64,000 bases of DNA, from contig NZ_JAHKQJ010000007.1 in NCBI RefSeq assembly GCF_018861045.1, positions 1,209,511 through 1,273,510 on the forward strand, given 5' to 3'. The DNA comes from Octadecabacter sp. B2R22. GTDB taxonomy: Bacteria; Pseudomonadota; Alphaproteobacteria; Rhodobacterales; Rhodobacteraceae. The translations under genes were made by a program, and so were the position numbers. The notes beneath the pieces were generated by a model that saw only the letters and a program-made list of their open reading frames with translations, had not been told where the DNA came from and did not search any database. Every line of letters starts with the position of its first letter. The stretch's first letter is position 1. This document shows positions 53,330 to 61,957 of the stretch, in pieces.

Positions 53330-55261
53330 ATGGCTCTTACGTTTAGCACACGTCGGCAACATCCATTGCCCGACGCAAGTGATGACGCGCGACGGCTCGC
53401 TGAGCCTATAAGCGTTGGTGATATTCTCGGGTCGGATGGCGTTGCGAATGCGATAAATGATGCGCGCGCTGACAAACGAAATCGCGATGCAGCGGCGCTC
53501 GAAACCGCGCTGCGCCACCGGCTTGGCCTCCCCCCAGAGACATTGGCGCAAGTCGAAGCAGGCTTAATCGGCACGAGCGTCATTGACCCAGTTCGATCCC
53601 CTGCGGACCCGCGTTTGGTAGAGAAATTCGGCGCGGATCTGTGCCTAAAGCACCGCGTGTTGCCGTGGCGGTCCTCTGCGGGGCGGGTTACCGTTTTGAC
53701 CACGTCACCAGATCAGTTTTTACGGGTAAGAGACGCGCTCGTCGCAATTTTTGGCCCCGTCCATTTGGCCATCACAACCAACGAAAACCTAGACGCGGCC
53801 CTCAGTAAGATGTGCCACAAGACGTTGATACATAACGCAGAGAAGCGAACGAAACGGGTTGAATCCTGTCGTGGTTGGGACGGCGGAAAAGCCTTTCGTT
53901 GGGGGGGCGCTATCGTCTTTACCATACTGGCCTGTCTGATCATGTGGCCCACCTTCAGTTTCCTCGTCTTGTGTGGCTGGGGTGTCTTTACGTTGATCCT
54001 GAACACGATGCTCAAGGTTGCATCTGTGGTTTTGCACCTCACGGCCAAATCCGACCCACCCCCAGCCGCCGCCCCTCAACTGGCGCACCTCCCCATCGTC
54101 ACGATCCTTGTTCCACTGTTCCGAGAACGCGACATCGCAGGCGCACTGGTGCAACGGCTGTCAAATCTAGACTATCCCACCGACCGGCTTGATGTGTGTT
54201 TGGTCCTAGAGGCCGATGACGCGACAACCCAAGAAGCCTTGGCGAAGACACAGCTTCCATTTTGGATGCGTGCCATTCGGGTCCCCTTGGGGACGTTGCA
54301 AACGAAACCTCGGGCGTTGAATTACGCGTTATGTTTTGCCAAAGGGTCAATCATCGGGGTTTATGACGCCGAAGATGCCCCTGCGAGCGACCAAATCCAT
54401 GTGGTCGTGAACCGTTTCGCCCAGCGCGGGCCGGACGTCGCCTGTTTACAAGGGCGTTTGGACTTTTACAATTCGCATTCCAACTGGCTGGCGCGGTGTT
54501 TTACCGTCGAGTATGCCACGTGGTTCCGCATTGTCCTTCCGGGCCTTGAACGCTTGGGTCTTGCGATACCTTTGGGCGGGACAACTTTGTTCTTCCGACG
54601 CGAAATTCTGGAAGAGTTAGGTGGCTGGGATGCCCATAACGTCACTGAAGACGCGGACCTTGGGATCCGGTTGGCCCGTCATGGTTATCGCACAGAAATC
54701 ATCGACACTGTCACCCAGGAAGAAGCCAACGCGCGCGCTTGGCCTTGGGTCAAACAGCGGTCTCGTTGGTTAAAAGGGTATGCAATCACCTATGGCGTTC
54801 ACATGCGCAACCCATTGAAGTTATGGCGTGATCTGGGGGCATGGCGGTTCTTCGGGGTGCAGCTTTTGTTTGCGGGAACCATCAGCCAGTTCCTGTTGGC
54901 GCCTTTGTTGTGGTCATTCTGGTTGATGCTGTTTGGCGTGCCACATCCGCTGGATGGCGTCCTTGCACCATCTGTCGCCATTACCTTTTCGCTGATCTTT
55001 CTAGTGAGCGAACTCATAGGGATAACCGTGTCTGCTATCGCCGTGACGTCCACTGGAAAACCGGACCTCATCAAATGGGCCCCGACCTTGCACCTCTATT
55101 TTCCGCTGGCCTCAATGGCCGCATATAAAGGCGTGATAGAGCTGGCGACAAAACCGTTCTACTGGGACAAGACCAGCCACGGCATCTTTGCCCCGACTTC
55201 TGAAGGGATCGCAGACGTTAGCCAGCCTGCACGGCCTCTGCGTCCAACCGCAGCCGAATAA
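53330..55261 (+). CDS. Glycosyltransferase family 2 with GspE/MshE N-terminal domain
   Basis: 643 residues from ATG 53330 (GAGG 5 nt upstream); the longer frame begins with GTG 53300. Residues about 60-165 match a T2SSE_N/MshEN-type domain (RLVEKFGADLCLKHRVLPWRSSAGRVTVLTTSPDQFLRVRDAL), some of which bind cyclic-di-GMP. Membrane helices near 185-240 precede a GT2 core: TILVPLFRERDIAGALVQRLSNLDYP, LVLEADD, YDAEDAP (metal), NVTEDADLGIRLA, and QRSRWLKG (the QxxRW product site). Three or four more helices end the protein. It may make an extracellular polysaccharide under c-di-GMP control, fitting the GGDEF-EAL gene in the window. The end overlaps the GntR gene by 44 nt. Confidence 0.88.
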   Translation: MALTFSTRRQHPLPDASDDARRLAEPISVGDILGSDGVANAINDARADKRNRDAAALETALRHRLGLPPETLAQVEAGLIGTSVIDPVRSPADPRLVEKFGADLCLKHRVLPWRSSAGRVTVLTTSPDQFLRVRDALVAIFGPVHLAITTNENLDAALSKMCHKTLIHNAEKRTKRVESCRGWDGGKAFRWGGAIVFTILACLIMWPTFSFLVLCGWGVFTLILNTMLKVASVVLHLTAKSDPPPAAAPQLAHLPIVTILVPLFRERDIAGALVQRLSNLDYPTDRLDVCLVLEADDATTQEALAKTQLPFWMRAIRVPLGTLQTKPRALNYALCFAKGSIIGVYDAEDAPASDQIHVVVNRFAQRGPDVACLQGRLDFYNSHSNWLARCFTVEYATWFRIVLPGLERLGLAIPLGGTTLFFRREILEELGGWDAHNVTEDADLGIRLARHGYRTEIIDTVTQEEANARAWPWVKQRSRWLKGYAITYGVHMRNPLKLWRDLGAWRFFGVQLLFAGTISQFLLAPLLWSFWLMLFGVPHPLDGVLAPSVAITFSLIFLVSELIGITVSAIAVTSTGKPDLIKWAPTLHLYFPLASMAAYKGVIELATKPFYWDKTSHGIFAPTSEGIADVSQPARPLRPTAAE

Positions 55262-55868
55262 TATAGGCTCTGGAAATGTGTTCGCGAAGGGCTGCATCCG
55301 CCGCATCGCCGTCCCCTGCCTCAATGGCACGAACGATGACTTCATGTTCTTCCATCGTGTCTTTCGTGCGCCCTTCGGCCGCAATGGAAGTGGACGCCAA
55401 AAGCGCCATAGATCGGTGAACCAAGTCCAACTGCTGCACCAAGAACCGGTTGTGGGACGCAAGGTGGATCTGTTTGTGGAACCGCCGATTGGCGCGGCTC
55501 ATGGCATCTGGGTCATCTATCAACTTACGATCCGCCTCGAGCATATCGCGTAGAACGGCCAGTTCCTCGGGTGTTGCATGGCGTGCGGCCAGCCGCGCGG
55601 CTAGACCTTCAAGTGCACCGCGCACCACATAAAGTTCGCTAAGTTGACTATGGTCCAGCGACGCTACAATCAACGAACGCCCATCCCGTGTGAGAAGGCT
55701 TTGCGTCTCAAGCCGTTGCAAAGCCTCGCGAACAGGGGTGCGCGAAAACCCGAACCGTTCCGCCAATTCGCTTTCGACCAGTCGGCTTCCGGGCTTGTAG
55801 GTTCCTGTGTCGATCGCCTCTAGGATCAATTCATAAGCGACTTTTTGTGGTTGTTCGTGCTGGGGCAT
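55218..55868 (-). CDS. GntR family regulator with FCD effector domain
   Basis: 216 residues from ATG 55868, placed by AAGGA 7 nt upstream; 17 more in-frame codons are excluded. The winged helix reads YELILEAIDTGTYKPGSRLVESELAERFGFSRTPVREALQRLETQSLLT, then the all-helical FCD domain with metal-binding histidines (ARRFHKQIHLASHNRFL, EEHEVIVRAIEAGD, ALREHISRAY). It senses a small carboxylate or sugar acid by family habit; no partner operon is evident. Confidence 0.92.
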   Translation of the reverse strand: MPQHEQPQKVAYELILEAIDTGTYKPGSRLVESELAERFGFSRTPVREALQRLETQSLLTRDGRSLIVASLDHSQLSELYVVRGALEGLAARLAARHATPEELAVLRDMLEADRKLIDDPDAMSRANRRFHKQIHLASHNRFLVQQLDLVHRSMALLASTSIAAEGRTKDTMEEHEVIVRAIEAGDGDAADAALREHISRAYIIRLRLDAEAVQAG

Positions 55869-55896
55869 AATAAATTCCTTGGTCAACGGTTTGTAG

Positions 55897-55914
55897 CCCA
55901 CGGTTTCCCACGGT
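55897..55914. repeat. Direct repeat before the GntR gene
   Basis: CCCACGGT-TT-CCCACGGT: two identical octamers 10 nt apart (about one helical turn), 29-46 nt before the GntR ATG. They may be an autoregulatory site or promoter part. Confidence 0.35.
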
Positions 55915-55956
55915 ATCAACCCTTAGGATTTTGCACCCAAACGGAACGGAACCCTT

Positions 55957-56601
55957 ATGGTCAAAGCGTCTTTCTCTCACGTGCGTGCTTGGGTCTTTGA
56001 CCTCGACAACACTCTCTACCCACCCTCGGTGAACCTCTTCGGCCAGATCGAAGAATTGATGGCGGATTACGTGTCAAAGGCGCTCAACGTGAGCACAGAC
56101 AAAGCAAATGCCTTGCGCAAGCATTATTGGGCAACTTACGGAACGACACTCGCGGGATTGATGGCAGAACATGATATCGAGCCCGATCCGTTTCTAAGCG
56201 CGGTGCATGACATCGATTTTTCCGTCCTCCCCAAAGACCCTGATCTGGCGCGGGCGATCAACGCCCTGCCTGGACGTAAGATCGTTTATACCAATGGGAC
56301 AGAGCCCTACGCCCGAGACGTTCTCAAGGGCCGTGGTTTGGATGGATTGTTTGACGCGGTCTACGGCGTCGAACACGCGTCTTATCGCCCAAAGCCTGAA
56401 CAAGCCGCTTTTGAAGCCGTTTTCGCGTTGGATAACTTGCCACCAGACCAAGGCGCGATGTTTGAAGACGATGTGCGCAATCTTGCCGCGCCCCACGCGA
56501 TGGGCATGCGCACGGTGCATGTGGCCCCTCTGGCGGATCATCACGATCATATTCACCACCACACGAACGATTTGACAGGCTTCTTGTCGCAGCTGGTCTA
56601 A
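55957..56601 (+). CDS. HAD family pyrimidine 5'-nucleotidase (SDT1-like)
   Basis: 214 residues. HAD motif I VFDLDNTLYPP, motif II IVYTNGTEPYARDVL, motif III Lys in YRPKPEQAAFEAV, and motif IV MFEDDVRNLAAP. The four-helix cap follows motif I. SDT1/PhoA-like members dephosphorylate UMP and CMP. It precedes the UbiH-type gene and is separate from the GntR gene by 88 nt. Confidence 0.9.
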   Translation: MVKASFSHVRAWVFDLDNTLYPPSVNLFGQIEELMADYVSKALNVSTDKANALRKHYWATYGTTLAGLMAEHDIEPDPFLSAVHDIDFSVLPKDPDLARAINALPGRKIVYTNGTEPYARDVLKGRGLDGLFDAVYGVEHASYRPKPEQAAFEAVFALDNLPPDQGAMFEDDVRNLAAPHAMGMRTVHVAPLADHHDHIHHHTNDLTGFLSQLV

Positions 56602-56642
56602 CGCGGCTTTTACGTTCCACAGGCAAGGTCTAGACTAGAGAC

Positions 56643-57839
56643 ATGATGCAAACGGATATCTTCATTTCAGGTGGCGGCGTTGCGGGTCTTACCGCAGCAG
56701 CGGCCTTTGGCACGGCTGGTTTTTCGGTCGTGATCGCCGACCCGATGCCGCCCGTGACCGATGAAACCGCCGATGGCGCGGACCAACGAACAACGGCATT
56801 CCTCCAGCCTGCACGGGACTTTCTAGACGCCGCGGGCCTTTGGGCCCGATTGGTGCCCTTTGCGGCCCCCTTGCAAATCATGCGCATCGTTGATGCCGGC
56901 GGCGCGGACCCGACCGCCCGTGTCACCCGAGATTTTGATGCCGCCGATATTTCTGAACTGCCATTCGGCTGGAACCTCCCGAACTGGTTGCTGCGCCGAG
57001 AAATGGTGGCGCGGCTGGCTGATCTTCCCAATGTGACGTTCCTGTCTGGCGTTGGTTTTGCCAAACTTTTGTCTCGCACATCTCAAGCCCGCGTGACCCT
57101 GACAGATGGAACCCGCATCGCAGCGAATCTGGTCATAGGCGCGGACGGCCGCAACAGCCCTGTGCGCGCCGCAGCAGGCATCCACGCCAAAACGACGCGC
57201 TATGGCCAAAAGGCCGTGACATTCGCCGTCACCCACGAAGCGCCCCATGAAAACATTTCAACCGAAGTTCACCGCACCGGCGGCCCATTCACATTGGTGC
57301 CCCTGCCCGATCACGACGGCAAACCGTGTTCATCGGTGGTCTGGATGGAAGACGGGCCAGATACCGCCCGCCTTGCTGCCCTCCCCGACGCCGAATTCAA
57401 CCACGAGGCAACGCAGCGCAGCGCAAACACTTACGGCCCCCTTACCCTAGTTTCACCGCGCATGGTCTGGCCGATCATCAGCCAAGTTGCAGATAGAATG
57501 TCATCAGAGCGAGTTGCCCTCGTCGCCGAAGCCGCCCACGTCGTCCCTCCGATTGGGGCGCAAGGATTGAACATGTCACTGGGCGATCTGGCGTGCTTGC
57601 TGGACTTTGCCGCAGCCAACCCCGACACTCTCGGCAGCGCGGAAATGCTCAAGGCCTATAACAATCGCCGCCATCCTGAGGTTAAGCTACGCGTCAAAGG
57701 CGTGGACCTTCTTAATCGCGCCAGCCAAGCCGAAAACCCGCTGCTGCGCGACCTACGTGCCAAAGGAGTGGATGCGCTTTACGGGTTGGCCCCGTTGCGT
57801 AAAACATTGATGAAGATCGGCTTGGGGGCCAAGGGTTAG
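56643..57839 (+). CDS. UbiH/UbiF/COQ6 family FAD hydroxylase
   Basis: 398 residues. FAD dinucleotide fold DIFISGGGVAGLTAAAAFGTAGF, DG motif VIGADGRNSPVR, and the GD motif in VALVAEAAHVVPPIGAQGLNMSLGDLACLL, as in the ubiquinone-pathway hydroxylases and their relatives. It would hydroxylate the benzene ring of ubiquinone precursors; exact position (C1/C5/C6) cannot be assigned. Its reading frame is followed by parE. Confidence 0.9.
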   Translation: MMQTDIFISGGGVAGLTAAAAFGTAGFSVVIADPMPPVTDETADGADQRTTAFLQPARDFLDAAGLWARLVPFAAPLQIMRIVDAGGADPTARVTRDFDAADISELPFGWNLPNWLLRREMVARLADLPNVTFLSGVGFAKLLSRTSQARVTLTDGTRIAANLVIGADGRNSPVRAAAGIHAKTTRYGQKAVTFAVTHEAPHENISTEVHRTGGPFTLVPLPDHDGKPCSSVVWMEDGPDTARLAALPDAEFNHEATQRSANTYGPLTLVSPRMVWPIISQVADRMSSERVALVAEAAHVVPPIGAQGLNMSLGDLACLLDFAAANPDTLGSAEMLKAYNNRRHPEVKLRVKGVDLLNRASQAENPLLRDLRAKGVDALYGLAPLRKTLMKIGLGAKG

Positions 57840-57936
57840 CCAAACCTGCGAAACCTTATCCACAGCCACGCAACCACACTTCCCCCTCTCCACGCGCCAT
57901 GGCATACTGCTCAAAATCAAAACCAAAGAGCAGCAC

Positions 57937-59895
57937 ATGGCCAATGATCTTCTAAGCGGCAAACCCGCGTCCGACTACGATGCTTCCTCCATTCAAGTGC
58001 TTGAGGATATGGAGCACGTCCGCCTGCGCCCCGGTATGTATATCGGTGGTAAAGACGACCGCGCGCTGCATCACATGGTTGCCGAAATCGTCGACAACTC
58101 CATGGACGAAGCCGTTGCCGGCCACGCCACTTGGATCGAAGTCGAACTGCACGAAAACGGCCATGTCACAGTGCGCGACAACGGGCGCGGCATTCCAACC
58201 GACCCGCACCCGTCCGACCCCTCAAAATCCGCGCTTGAGATCATCTTTTGCACCCTGAACGCAGGCGGCAAATTCTCGGGCGAAAACTATGAGACATCAG
58301 GTGGCTTGAACGGCGTTGGCTCCTCTGTGGTGAACGCCCTATCCGACCATTTGCGCGTCGAAGTGGCCCGCAACAAAGAACTCGTTGCGATGGAATTCAG
58401 TCGCGGCGTACCCCAAACCAAGTTGGAAAATGTAGGCGCGGCCCCCAATCGGCGCGGCACGGCTGTCACGTTCCACCCTGACCCCGAAATCTTCGGTTCG
58501 TTGAAACTTAAACCTGCCCGCCTGTTCGCCATGGCCCGCAGTAAGGCCTACCTGTTCTCTGGCGTCGAAATCCGCTGGAAAACCTCCATTGCGGACGGCG
58601 ACACCCCGATGGAGGCAAAGTTCCACTTCCCCGGCGGCCTTTCCGATTATTTGAAAGAACGTCTCGACGGGTCCACCGTCTATTCCGAACGCCCATTTGC
58701 GGGCACGGTCGATTTCCGCGATAAGTTCAACGAAACCGGCAAAGTCGAATGGGCGATCAACTGGACCCCTGCCCGCGATGGTTTCATCCAGTCTTATTGT
58801 AACACGGTCCCCACCCCCGAAGGGGGCACGCACGAACAAGGCTTCTGGTCAGCGGTCCTCAAGGGCATCCGCGACTACGGCGACCGCGTGGCCAACAAAA
58901 AGGCCAAACTTATCAACCGCGATGATCTGACAACGGGCGGCTGCGCGCTGGTGTCTATCTTTGTGCGCGATCCGCAGTATGTCGGCCAAACCAAAGACCG
59001 TTTGTCCAATGAATCCGCGGCCAAAATGGTCGAAGGCTCCGTGCGGGACCACTTTGACAACTGGCTGGCCGCCGACACCAAGGCCGCGAGCGCGATCCTC
59101 GACTTCCTCGTGCTGCGCGCCGAAGAACGCCTTAAACGTAAACAGGAAAAAGAGACCGCGCGTAAAACCGCGACTGCGAAATTGCGCCTCCCCGGTAAGC
59201 TGGTGGATTGTTCCTCCAAAACCCGCGACGGCACTGAACTGTTTATCGTTGAGGGTGACTCTGCGGGGGGCTCTGCCAAAATGGCGCGGGATCGTAAGAC
59301 CCAAGCCCTGCTGCCCCTGCGCGGTAAGATTCTGAACGTGCTGGGGGCTGCGTCCTCAAAACTGGGCACTAACGCTGAAATTAGCGACCTAACGCAGGCT
59401 TTGGGCGTGCAGCTCGGGGCGAAATTCAACGTCGATGATCTGCGCTATGACAAGGTCATCATCATGACCGATGCGGACGTCGACGGCGCACACATCGCCG
59501 CCCTGTTGATGACGTTCTTCTTTAGCCAGATGCGTCCGATGATCGACGCGGGGCACCTGTATCTGGCCTGCCCACCCCTGTTCCGCGTCACCCAAGGTGC
59601 GCGGCGTGAATATTGTCTGGACGAGGCCGAAAAGAACGAAGTGCTGGCCAAGGGCCTTGGCGGGTCCGGAAAGATGGACGTCAGCCGCTTTAAGGGTCTG
59701 GGCGAAATGGACGCGAAAGACCTGAAAGAAACCACAATGGACGTGACGACGCGCAAACTGATCCGCGTGTCGATTGACGAAGACGAACCGGGTGAAACTG
59801 GGGACTTGGTCGAGCGTTTGATGGGTAAAAAACCGGAAATGCGGTTCCAGTATATTCAGGAGAACGCTAGGTTTGTTGAGGAGCTGGATGTTTAG
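57937..59895 (+). CDS. parE: DNA topoisomerase IV subunit B
   Basis: 652 residues, the length of ParE rather than GyrB (~800). GHKL ATPase motifs are EIVDNSMDEAVAGHA, VRDNGRGIPTDPHP and SGGLNGVGSSVVNALS; the TOPRIM domain has FIVEGDSAGGSAKMARDR, ILNVLGAASSKLGTNAEISDLTQALG and MTDADVDGAHIAALLMTFFF. C-terminal MDVSRFKGLGEMDAKDLKETTM is the family's metal/linker part. It decatenates daughter chromosomes with ParC. Its stop overlaps the orphan gene start. Confidence 0.97.
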   Translation: MANDLLSGKPASDYDASSIQVLEDMEHVRLRPGMYIGGKDDRALHHMVAEIVDNSMDEAVAGHATWIEVELHENGHVTVRDNGRGIPTDPHPSDPSKSALEIIFCTLNAGGKFSGENYETSGGLNGVGSSVVNALSDHLRVEVARNKELVAMEFSRGVPQTKLENVGAAPNRRGTAVTFHPDPEIFGSLKLKPARLFAMARSKAYLFSGVEIRWKTSIADGDTPMEAKFHFPGGLSDYLKERLDGSTVYSERPFAGTVDFRDKFNETGKVEWAINWTPARDGFIQSYCNTVPTPEGGTHEQGFWSAVLKGIRDYGDRVANKKAKLINRDDLTTGGCALVSIFVRDPQYVGQTKDRLSNESAAKMVEGSVRDHFDNWLAADTKAASAILDFLVLRAEERLKRKQEKETARKTATAKLRLPGKLVDCSSKTRDGTELFIVEGDSAGGSAKMARDRKTQALLPLRGKILNVLGAASSKLGTNAEISDLTQALGVQLGAKFNVDDLRYDKVIIMTDADVDGAHIAALLMTFFFSQMRPMIDAGHLYLACPPLFRVTQGARREYCLDEAEKNEVLAKGLGGSGKMDVSRFKGLGEMDAKDLKETTMDVTTRKLIRVSIDEDEPGETGDLVERLMGKKPEMRFQYIQENARFVEELDV

Positions 59896-60770
59896 TGTCA
59901 GTCTGCTGGCTCTGCGCGGAAGAGGCAAAACTCTGTGAGAGTCACGTCATCCCACGTTTCGTTTTCGCATGGCTCATCGAGACAGGTGGGACGCCTTACT
60001 TAAGACATGGGGCGACCCCCAATCGAAGGGTTCAGGACGGCGACAAACACTTTCTCTACTGCAAAAAATGTGAAGATCGTTTCTCGAGATTCGAGAAATC
60101 CTTCAAAGAACGTGTGTTTCAATTTGCGATATCCTCTGAGAAGTTGACGCCCCGATACGGCCCTTGGATGTCTAGATTTGCAGCTTCGTTGTCCATTAGA
60201 GCAATACACTCAAAATCTTATCGTGGGGTGTCAGATGCTTATTCAGAAGGATTGAGAAATCAAATCTCAGATGCCGAACAGTCACTCCGGGAGTTCTTGT
60301 TGGACAAGACAAAGCATCCGGGGCGCTATAGGCAGTACTTTTATTACCCAGGTTATTTCAATAGTTTCGACGCGCCGGATCTACCATCGAACTGGAACAC
60401 CTATATCAAGCGCTCTGTAGAACGCGATATCCTGTTTACAGAAGATGAGTCCTTTTGCGCCACATTCGTGAAGACAGGACCCGTCTTCTTTGTAGGAGTG
60501 ATAAGGGACGGAAAAGGGATACTTAAGAAGGACTTCCTTCGTTGCGGTGACGGCGAGCTTAGTGGTCACCCCTTTAATCCGCCCTCCATGATTTGGCATC
60601 ACTTGAGTCTTCGTGCATCAAAGAGCATTGATTTAATGGGCGCCTTATCCGAGAAGCAGGCCAAAAAGTCTGAGGAGGAGGTGCGCAAACGTTTCGACGA
60701 TTTCAAAAAGTCTGATCTTGCCGGAACGCTGATAGAAGACTTAGAACAGTTTGGGCCTCGAAAAAGATAG
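59895..60770 (+). CDS. Orphan HNH/zinc-finger-like protein of unknown function
   Basis: 291 residues, not recognised as a named family. A GTG at 59895 overlaps the parE TAG and has GAGGAG 11 nt upstream. The N-terminus contains C-x2-C (VCWLCAEEAKLC), SHVIPRFVFAWL, then C-x2-C (LYCKKCEDRF), a pattern of zinc-chelating HNH-type modules, but the canonical Asn/His catalytic pair cannot be checked. A basic and helical rest includes WHHLSLRASKSIDLM and ends with KRFDDFKKSDLAGTLIEDLEQFG. Its composition and codon use differ from parE (more A/T), suggesting transfer. It could be nuclease-type defence or an RNA/DNA-binding protein; no companion genes are seen. Confidence 0.7.
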   Translation: MSVCWLCAEEAKLCESHVIPRFVFAWLIETGGTPYLRHGATPNRRVQDGDKHFLYCKKCEDRFSRFEKSFKERVFQFAISSEKLTPRYGPWMSRFAASLSIRAIHSKSYRGVSDAYSEGLRNQISDAEQSLREFLLDKTKHPGRYRQYFYYPGYFNSFDAPDLPSNWNTYIKRSVERDILFTEDESFCATFVKTGPVFFVGVIRDGKGILKKDFLRCGDGELSGHPFNPPSMIWHHLSLRASKSIDLMGALSEKQAKKSEEEVRKRFDDFKKSDLAGTLIEDLEQFGPRKR

Positions 60771-60843
60771 CCGCACAGCACCGTGACGAAGTCAGATATG
60801 AGTCTGGCGCTGCGAGATCTTAGACTTCACCGAGGGTCACCCC

Positions 60844-61038
60844 CTAAAACCGATCCGCGTATTTCACCATGGCTTGCGCATAGGATGAACGAAACCCGTC
60901 CCCGCGCGGACTGATGCTAAGCCCGCCATAGGGTTGCCAGCCGTCGTGGATCGCGGCCTCGACCTTTTGGCCCAGAACCTCCGGATCTTCCTGCGTCAAG
61001 ATTCTATACTCCGTGACGTGTTGGGGATGCGTGATCAT
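60844..61038 (-). CDS. DUF1737 small protein
   Basis: 64 residues: EYRILTQEDPEVLGQKVEAAIHDGWQPYGGLSI and the ending SYAQAMVKYADRF follow the DUF1737 pattern (GWxPxGG, then QAMV). Its start overlaps the cytochrome gene's stop by 4 nt, so it is the last gene of the FNR-driven transcript. Function unknown. Confidence 0.85.
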   Translation of the reverse strand: MITHPQHVTEYRILTQEDPEVLGQKVEAAIHDGWQPYGGLSISPRGDGFRSSYAQAMVKYADRF

Positions 61039-61430
61039 TCTGCCTGTATCCCTTCCAGAAACGCGACAACGTCCGCCAAGGTGCGCGATGTCATCATCGG
61101 CTGACCGGTTTCCAATTTGATCGGGGTGTCGTTGCCCTCGAAATAATCGCCATAGACCGGCATCGGTGATCCGTGACTGACCAACGGGTCGCGCCCGTCA
61201 ATGCGCATGGCCGCGCGGGTGGTCGGAAAGACGCCGTCATTGCGCTCCGCCATCCTCGTCAAATCAGGTGGTTGCAGGATCAGCGTCGCCGACATTGGCC
61301 CGCCACCTTGCGCATCAACACCGTGGCAGGTCGCGCAATAGGTTTGATAGATCAACTGGCCTTCAAGCGCGTCTTGCGCCGCCAAAGGGGCAGCCAACAC
61401 AGCCAACATAGCTGCTAAGATCGTCTTCAT
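61035..61430 (-). CDS. Class I cytochrome c
   Basis: 131 residues with a signal peptide (MKTILAAMLAVLAAPLAAQ). CATCH binds heme c, preceded by LEGQLIYQTY and followed by GVDAQGGGPM; Met candidates for the sixth ligand are in GSPMPVYGD. A periplasmic electron carrier. It begins 9 nt after the previous cytochrome gene and is followed by DUF1737 with overlap. Confidence 0.92.
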   Translation of the reverse strand: MKTILAAMLAVLAAPLAAQDALEGQLIYQTYCATCHGVDAQGGGPMSATLILQPPDLTRMAERNDGVFPTTRAAMRIDGRDPLVSHGSPMPVYGDYFEGNDTPIKLETGQPMMTSRTLADVVAFLEGIQAE

Positions 61431-61439
61431 CGCAAACTC

Positions 61440-61841
61440 CTATTCTTGAATGGACTCCAGATATGTTCCGAGCGCCAACAGACGCGCGGGGATAGGGGTC
61501 ACTTCGCCGTTTTCATCTTCTACCAAAACAGTTGGTCCCATGCCCTCGGCGCCAAATTCCGGCATCGCGGCGCTAAACTCGTCTGCGCGGTGGAAGCCAT
61601 CAATCACACCCAACACGTAGTCGCGTGGGAACACCCCACCGTTATCGGCAGCGAGGACCGTCAAATCAGATGGCATGTTGAACAGCTGTTCGCCGAACTC
61701 GCCCATGCCTTTGGCGTCGCCACCATGACAGGCCGCACAGTTGTTTTGAAATAAGAGCTCGCCCGCCTCGACGCTGACATCAAGTTCTTGTTCAACACAG
61801 CCCGCTAAAAGCAGCGGTGCTATCCATAGGGTATGTTTCAT
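61440..61841 (-). CDS. Lipoprotein cytochrome c
   Basis: 133 residues from ATG 61841 (GGGAG 7-8 nt upstream); 20 upstream codons are excluded. The lipobox LLLAGC near residue 11-15 anchors it to a membrane. CAACHGGDAKGMG binds heme c, and a Met in AAMPEFGAEG is the likely distal ligand. It is first in a three-gene operon with a second cytochrome c, and a perfect FNR box lies 47 nt upstream, so it should be made at low oxygen as an electron carrier to an oxidase or denitrification reductase that is not in view. Confidence 0.9.
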   Translation of the reverse strand: MKHTLWIAPLLLAGCVEQELDVSVEAGELLFQNNCAACHGGDAKGMGEFGEQLFNMPSDLTVLAADNGGVFPRDYVLGVIDGFHRADEFSAAMPEFGAEGMGPTVLVEDENGEVTPIPARLLALGTYLESIQE

Positions 61842-61887
61842 GATCGTCTCCCTTTTCTTTAGCCTAAACCTTAACAGAACCAACACC

Positions 61888-61901
61888 TTGATACAGATCA
61901 A
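61888..61901. promoter_or_regulatory. Perfect FNR/FnrL site before the cytochrome c operon
   Basis: TTGAT-ACAG-ATCAA, 10 of 10 to the consensus and symmetric, 47-60 nt from the cytochrome ATG (minus) and 57-70 nt from the HExxH lipoprotein ATG (plus). It can control either or both genes. Confidence 0.8.
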
Positions 61902-61957
61902 CGTGACGTAGGGTGCATCTCTTTCCCTTTGGCAAGTCTGCGCTTAGGCTTTGGCGT

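Noticed and set aside
57937-59895. gyrB instead of parE
   Set aside because: The length (652 residues) lacks the extra C-terminal insert of proteobacterial GyrB; sequence around ALGVQLGAKFNVDDLRYDK fits ParE.
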